From Conus ventricosus (Eukaryota; Mollusca; Gastropoda; Neogastropoda; Conidae): 64,000 nt of DNA. The notes under the pieces are model-generated. The model did not search any database. It worked only from the letters and a program-made list of their open reading frames with translations, and was not told where the DNA came from. A program made the position numbers and the translations under genes. The first letter of the stretch is position 1, and each line of letters opens with the position of its first letter. Below, piece by piece: positions 58,668 through 64,000 of this stretch. The stretch is taken from NCBI GenBank assembly GCA_018398815.1, contig CM031611.1, positions 43,211,937 to 43,275,936 of the forward strand, in the 5' to 3' direction.

Positions 58668-59128
58668 CATGTGTGACTAAACACTACCTGTATATACAGG
58701 GCAGAGCGTGGTGTGACTAAACAGTATCTGTATATACAGGGCAGAGTGGTGTGACTAAATACTATCTGTATATACAGGCAGAGTGGTGTGACTAAACACT
58801 ATCTGTATATACAGGGCAGAGGGTGGTGTGACTAAACACTATCTGTATATACAGGGCAGAGGGTGGTGTGACTAAACACTATCTGTATATACAGGGCAGA
58901 GGGTGGTGTGACTAAACACTATCTGTATATACAGGGCAGAGTGGTGTGACTAAACACTACCTGTATATACAGGGCAGAGGGTGGTGTGACTAAACACTAC
59001 CTGTATATACAGGGCAGAGGGTGGTGTGACTAAACACTACCTGATATAACAGGGCAGAGGGTGGTGTGACTAAACACTATCTGTATATACAGGGCAGAGT
59101 GGTGTGACTAAACACTATCTCAGACAGG
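58668..59128. repeat. 38-42-bp tandem repeat with palindromic core, about 12 copies
   Basis: Unit GTGGTGTGACTAAACACTAT followed by CTGTATATACAGGGCAGAGG. Each unit contains the perfect 12-bp palindrome CTGTATATACAG. Length variation is in the GG(GT)GG stretch. Confidence 0.95.
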
Positions 59129-59194
59129 GCAGAGGGTGGGTGGGACAAATGGAGAAGAACACAGCCATGTAGATCTTCTTGTTTCCCTCATTTA

Positions 59195-60160
59195 TTTATT
59201 TCATAGCAGAGACATGCTGTTTGCAGATGACGCTGCTCTGGCCACCCACACCGAGCAGAGTTACAGAGTTCTGATGGACTGCTTTGCAAAGACTTGTGAT
59301 GAGTTTGGCCTGACAATAAGCCTGAAGAAGACGAATGTGATGGCTCAGGATGCTGAACAACCCCGCATCACCATCAACAACCATGAATTAGAGCCGTTAG
59401 CCAGTTCACGTACCTCGGTTCCACCCATCACCGACAACCTCTCTCTGGATACAGAGATCAACAGAAGGATTGGCAAGGCCTCTACCACCCTGGCCAGACT
59501 ATCTCAGAGAGTGTGGAACAACAGCATGTTAACATTGAACACCAAGATTGGCTGTGTATCGAGCCTGTGTGCTAAGCAACTCTCCTGTACGCCAGCGAAT
59601 CCTGGACCCTGATGCCTCACAAGAGAAGAGGCTGAGTGCCTTCCACATGCGCTGTCTCCGGCGCATACTTGGGATCACATGGAGTGATCGCGTGACAAAC
59701 AACGATGTGCTTGAGCGTGCAAGATTCCAGCATGACCACTCTTCTCCGTCAGCGTCGCCTCAGGTGGCTTGGTCATGTGCGTCGAATGGACGACGGCAGG
59801 ATCCCCAAAGACATTCTGTACGCAGAGCTTGCCTCTGGCAAGAGAACAACTGGAAGACCACAACTCCGCTTCAAGGATGTTTGCAAGCGCGACCTGAAGG
59901 CTCTCGACATCGACACCAACACCTGGGAAGAGCTCGCGTCAGGACAGATCCAGCTGGAGACACACTGTGAACACTGGGCTGGAAGCTGGCGAAGAGAAGC
60001 TCCGGAAGCTGCCGACGCAAAGCGTGCACAGAGAAAGAACAAGCAGCTGCTGCCAGCAGCTGACTCGGCCTTCAAGTGCATCAAATGCAGCAGAGACTGC
60101 CACTCCCGTGTGGGTCTATACAGCCACAGCAGATGCTGTATGACCAACGGAAACATTTGA
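59195..60160 (+). mobile_element. 5'-truncated non-LTR retrotransposon (RT motif C to C-terminus)
   Basis: Begins at the RT FADD box (MLFADDAALATHTEQ) and continues through GLTISLKKTNVMAQDA, NRRIGKASTTLARLSQRVW, FHMRCLRRILGITWSDRV and RRLRWLGHVRRMDDGRIPKD to GRPQLRFKDVCKRDLKALDI. It ends in a Cys/His module CIKCSRDCHSRVGLYSHSRC before a TGA. The protein needs frame changes near 59395, 59430, 59560 and 59720, so it is inactive. The text is that of widespread invertebrate endonuclease-type LINEs; the clade is not resolved here. Confidence 0.85.
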
Positions 60161-60169
60161 AAAGGGCGC

Positions 60170-61859
60170 AAATCCATCGTCTCCCGAGACTAACGGATGC
60201 CAACAACAACAGCTTGACAAATTTTGCTGTTTTCTCTTATTAGTCTGTTATCCTCAGTATAGTAGTTTTGGCACTGTATGGCCTACACGACATTGAAAAA
60301 AAAGGAAAGAAGAATTTTTTTTTTCAAATGGTCACAAAGCGAAGAATATTAAAGACTTCATGATGATGAAACCCTTCCACCCCCCCCCCCCCCCCCTCTT
60401 CATTTTACACCTCTTCCTCACAAGCTAGCTAGCTGCCTTTTACAGTCTTGTATGCTACCAACATTAATCTGCTGAAGATACACATCCTTTCAGAAACTAT
60501 AAAAAGAAAAACTTTTTTTCTCAAACAGCTCATTACCATGTTCTTGTGTTAGGCTGGACCTAACTGGCAACCATAGCTGTGTGCAGTAGTTACAACTGAT
60601 CAACCAAGACATTCCACCTGCAAAGAAGGTGCCGCTACAGCATAGTAATGAACAGCAGACATTTCTGTTTTTTCCTTTTTTGATGGGTTATTTTTGTTCT
60701 CCTGTTCTTCAAAGTCTTCTGGTACCTCAATCACATCTCTCTCCTCCCCTGTCCATAGTGCCCCCCCCCCCCCCCCCCCCCCCCCCTCCCCACTTCCCCC
60801 TCCAGCTGTCTCTGTCTTCGCTGTGCCTTCGTTTCTTTTTTCCACCTACTCCTGGTAAAGACAGCAGCAGACCCTGACACCTGACGACTGCTGGGGCACC
60901 ACTGATGATGTTGCGACCAGCTTCCTCCACTTTGACACCAGGGGCATGTCCCACAACTGCCGCGTCAAGCACCCTTCTGCTCTGCTCCCCGTTCTCCTCC
61001 CCCTTCACACCTCACAGTCCCCTCCTCCTCTCTCCCTGTTCTTCTTCACTCTTCACACCTCGCACAGTCCCCTCTTCCTCTCCTTCCTCCTCCCCTTCAC
61101 TGCCCACTCTTTTCTTCCATCAGCACTCCTGAATCCTTACTTTGGTAACCCAGAAACCTACTAGTTTCGATGCTGATGTATTCTAAACTTGCGTTACTGA
61201 CAACGTTGAACAAAATGATGTTTCATTTGACTCACACAGGAGACATCTTATCTGCTGAGTTTAAAGGCTTTTCCCAGGAATAGAGCTAAATTGCTATTAT
61301 TTTGGTGACCACGTACAACTCACCATGAGTTCAAAACCTTTCTGCAAAGGCTGGTGACTGTTAAAGCCAGCAATGCTGTTTGAATTGTCAATTTGATGTA
61401 GCTTTACTCACTTGATTCACCACAAATCATTCACTCATCTTATCTTACTTAGTTCTATTGGCAAGCTGTAGCTGTAAGTGGCCTGCGTAGGTTCTATCTC
61501 AAGTAACATGTTTATTTTCATCAGCACCTTTTATCTGGTACAAATCCCATTAAACGGTCCAAGTTCACAACACATACTTTAACATTTATTGTGGTGTCTG
61601 AATATAATATCATTTAACAAGTCTTTTCTCTGAGTGCAAAATCAACACTGTTAGTGATCAAAACTGCATGGAAAGGATGATTTTGCTATACTTAATCTGG
61701 CTGAAAATGTTCTCATATTTACTGCCCTTACAATGTTTTCAGTGACATCTTCACCAGGGGAATGGATGGAAGGCTCTTAGCAACATCTATCACTCTGCCA
61801 AGGTTACTAGCATTAATGCTTATACTTACTTTGAAAATGCCAATGTTAAAGTTTACAAT

Positions 61860-61934
<75 letters not shown>

Positions 61935-62957
61935 GATGATCGAAACTGTTGTGATTACATAGACTAACTCGTTTATACATGAGTCAAAAACAAAATGTTT
62001 TTAATGTACACTGTCAAATCTACTACGATGACATTATCTAAACAACAGAATAAGCATTACAAACTGATTACATAATGGAATATAAAATCATATAATGAAA
62101 CGACATAATGGTTTGTATGTACAATGTCAAAAATCTAAACCTATGTCTCTCCACATACATAATCAGGAAACAGGAACTCTGGGGAGCACAAACCTCCATC
62201 AAGATCTAAGGGATCCCAAATCCACCAGTTGCCCTGGAACTGCTCAGTGGATCCACACCACAAAGAATTCAACAGGGGTTAGTCCCTGAGCCACACTCTG
62301 GGTTCCCCACAAAGCTTTATTCAAATTGGTTCAACGGTTTCTGCATAATCTCGCTCCCTCTCAATCCTAGATCTGCTGCTTGATTTGGCTCCACACCACA
62401 AATCCAGACAATGTCAGCAACTCGTTGTTGTGTCACATTTCATCTTTCCATCAAGTTCTGTTAAATAGTTCAGACACTTTCTGTGTGTGTGGTCATTCAG
62501 ACAGAGAGTCAAACCACCCAACAGACACAAGTGAACCCTCACGCATGCAGGTGATGATATAAATATATAAATAAACAAATAAATACTAGAGACTTTCAAT
62601 TCTGATACACATAGGGCATTTTGTTCACATTCATCGACCAAATGCTGGCACAGTTATGTTTAGAGAGTTCACTGTATTAAAGGTTGTTCAGGAAAGTAAC
62701 TGCCTCTAACCCCAACACAAACAGGGATAAGTATTAGCAGGTAAGAAAGCAAAATGCAGTGAAATCTCCGACACACACACAAAAAAGCATGAAAAGCCAA
62801 ACACTTTATTATGACTCATCAGCACAACAAGCGTCACTCTGGTGGACTTCAAATGTTAAGGTAAATGTACGCTCAAGAAATTCAGATGCCATTAATCTCA
62901 AAAGCACGACTGCACATTTGTTCACAACAAAAACGTTATGATCTTTCTTTAGTTTTG
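60170..62957. other. gene-empty stretch with simple repeats
   Basis: No motif-bearing frame. Contains poly(C) tracts at 60380-60396 and 60761-60786, a CTCC-rich patch near 60970-61130, and a (CA)n tract. Confidence 0.45.
61861..61934. repeat. (CA)n microsatellite
   Basis: About 36 CA units with two A insertions. Confidence 0.95.
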
Positions 62958-63204
62958 TGTTGGTACCAACTTGTAGAGACTGTGTGTGTGTGCCAAGGGT
63001 TTTACCCACTATGAATATGCATGCGTGTACTCACACCCTAAGCATCCTGGAAGGACCATTGTCGAGAATAAACTGGCGCCACTTCTGCCAGAGCTCTCCC
63101 CACTGTAAGACGTGTGTCCTGTGGTATGCTTGCTTGAGGGATATTTCTCCCTTGTCTATCCTGACATACAAGGTGTTGTGTGTATTGTGCGTCCTGACAA
63201 AACA
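62958..63204 (+). mobile_element. 5' LTR of a Ty3/Gypsy-type element (left end uncertain)
   Basis: The right end is fixed by AAAACA directly before a primer-binding site. An AATAAA at 63067-63072 and a GT-rich stretch (GTGTTGTGTGTATTGTGCG) near the end fit R/U5. The left boundary was set at a TGTTGG start; TGTAGAG at 62973 is equally possible. The 3' LTR is outside the window. Confidence 0.55.
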
Positions 63205-63217
63205 TGGTGTCAGAAGT
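63205..63217 (+). other. primer-binding site of the Gypsy-type element
   Basis: TGGTGTCAGAAGT starts exactly at the LTR edge, like the tRNA-complementary sites of many invertebrate Ty3/Gypsy elements (often tRNA-Leu). The tRNA identity is recalled, not tested. Confidence 0.65.
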
Positions 63218-63263
63218 AAAGAACTGATTTCTCCTGTGAAGTGACAGTTTTTAAGTGTTAAAA

Positions 63264-64000
63264 ATGTCTTTTAAACCGCCAAAAAACTTCAACTTTCGGG
63301 AGCCCATCCCGGTGGCCGGCGTGGAGAGACTATTTCCGCCGTTACCGGTTAGTGTCAGAGCTACACAATAAATCTGGTGAAGTCCAAGTGGCCAGCCTGG
63401 TGTACTGTATGGGCCTAGAGGCAGACAAGATCTTCAATCAACTCTTAATTAACGGTACAGGGTTGACGGCCGACCAGCAGAAAGACTATACAACTGTGGA
63501 ACAGTGTTTCATGGACTATTTCCGCGCCTAAAAGGAATGTCATTCATGAACGTGCAGTATTTCACAGACGGTGCCAGCAGTTGGGGAAAGCATAGAGGAA
63601 TATGTGCGTGCTCTCTATGAACTGTCGGAATTAGCAGAATTCGAGAATAGAGAGGCTACTATCAGGGACAGACTTGTGCTTGGAGTGTGTGACCAAGAAC
63701 TTTCAGAGAAGCTTCAAATGGAGAGTGAACTTACCCTGCAAGGGCAGTGCAAACAGCCAGGCACCGTGAATTGATCAAATTGCAGCTAAAAACACAAAGA
63801 GCGAGTGAGAAGGAAGTGTCTGCAGTTAGCCGACCCCCATCACCGGTCTCGCGGCGGAGAAACCCAGCAGGGGCGAGGCCATACCGCACCGCGTGGTCCC
63901 AGAAGGGAGAAGGGCGCCAGCGCCGCCAGCGCCGGATACCAGAGGAACAGCAACGAACGGGGAGGCCTGATCCACAACTGCAGGTTTGTGCAGGCTCTCC
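63264..64000 (+). pseudogene. gag region of a Ty3/Gypsy-type element, frameshifted, runs off the window
   Basis: ATG at 63264 starts MSFKPPKNFNFREPIP. After a shift near 63315 the retrotransposon gag domain continues WPAWRDYFRRYRLVSELHNK and VASLVYCMGLEADKIFNQL to a stop near 63530. A second shift gives ESIEEYVRALYELSELAEF and IRDRLVLGVCDQELSEKLQM, and a third near 63750 leads into an Arg-rich tail. Three frame changes within 500 bp indicate a dead copy or indel errors. The nucleocapsid knuckle and pol lie beyond the window. Confidence 0.8.

Overview
The window is eukaryotic. It is intron-bearing and gene-poor, dense in (CA)n, (TC)n and poly(G/C) tracts and satellites, and carries several classes of metazoan transposable element. 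The repeat complement suggests a mollusc, most likely a marine gastropod: CTCCTTGAA-rich hAT-type elements, palindromes built on AAGGGAGATAA, a LINE 3' end with a TTGTC tail, tRNA-like SINEs, a Penelope-like element, and a Ty3/Gypsy gag behind a TGGTGTCAGAAG primer site. That assignment is inference from repeat types remembered from molluscan genomes; no single-copy marker gene was recognised.

Layout. 1-6.0 kb: simple repeats, a foldback element, a CpG-rich segment and a 1.75-kb satellite of 38-bp units with a 616-bp higher-order duplication. 6.3-10.9 kb: a three-exon gene for an RNase H-fold protein whose reading frame and splice phases fit together but whose active site has lost key residues. 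15.0-18.3 kb: a tandem partial duplicate of the same locus, with a better preserved active site but a frameshifted exon 2. After the duplication the first copy received a SINE plus RLE-type LINE and a hAT-like MITE; the second copy acts as the empty-site reference. 19.2-22.8 kb: a decayed Penelope-like element (RT plus GIY-YIG endonuclease) with repeated flanks. 22.95-32.2 kb: one L1/Tx1-like LINE broken by at least five later insertions: a SINE-like unit, an unidentified 1.4-kb segment, a hAT-like MITE (5-bp TSD), a 3,350-bp solo LTR (5-bp TSD) and a foldback hairpin (15-bp TSD). Removing the inserts rejoins the LINE protein.

33-57 kb: traces of host coding sequence on the minus strand. These are a two-exon 3' gene end at 33.85-35.2 kb, a coiled-coil exon at 56.6-56.8 kb, and probable C-terminal exons at 49.2-50.2 kb. 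They are separated by long gene-empty DNA and tandem repeats. A CpG-containing segment at 36.9-37.1 kb has a consensus CRE and three YY1-type motifs and could be a promoter. Several host exons need one-base shifts to read through, so either the assembly carries indel errors or these are decaying genes. 57-64 kb: a tandem repeat with a palindromic 12-mer, a 5'-truncated LINE, and at the right edge the 5' part of a Ty3/Gypsy element.

The items most worth following up are the tandem intron-containing RNase H-like pair, the very long solo LTR, and a recurrent hairpin motif resembling the hammerhead ribozyme core. That motif is shared by the foldback family and the Penelope flank and shows compensatory base changes.
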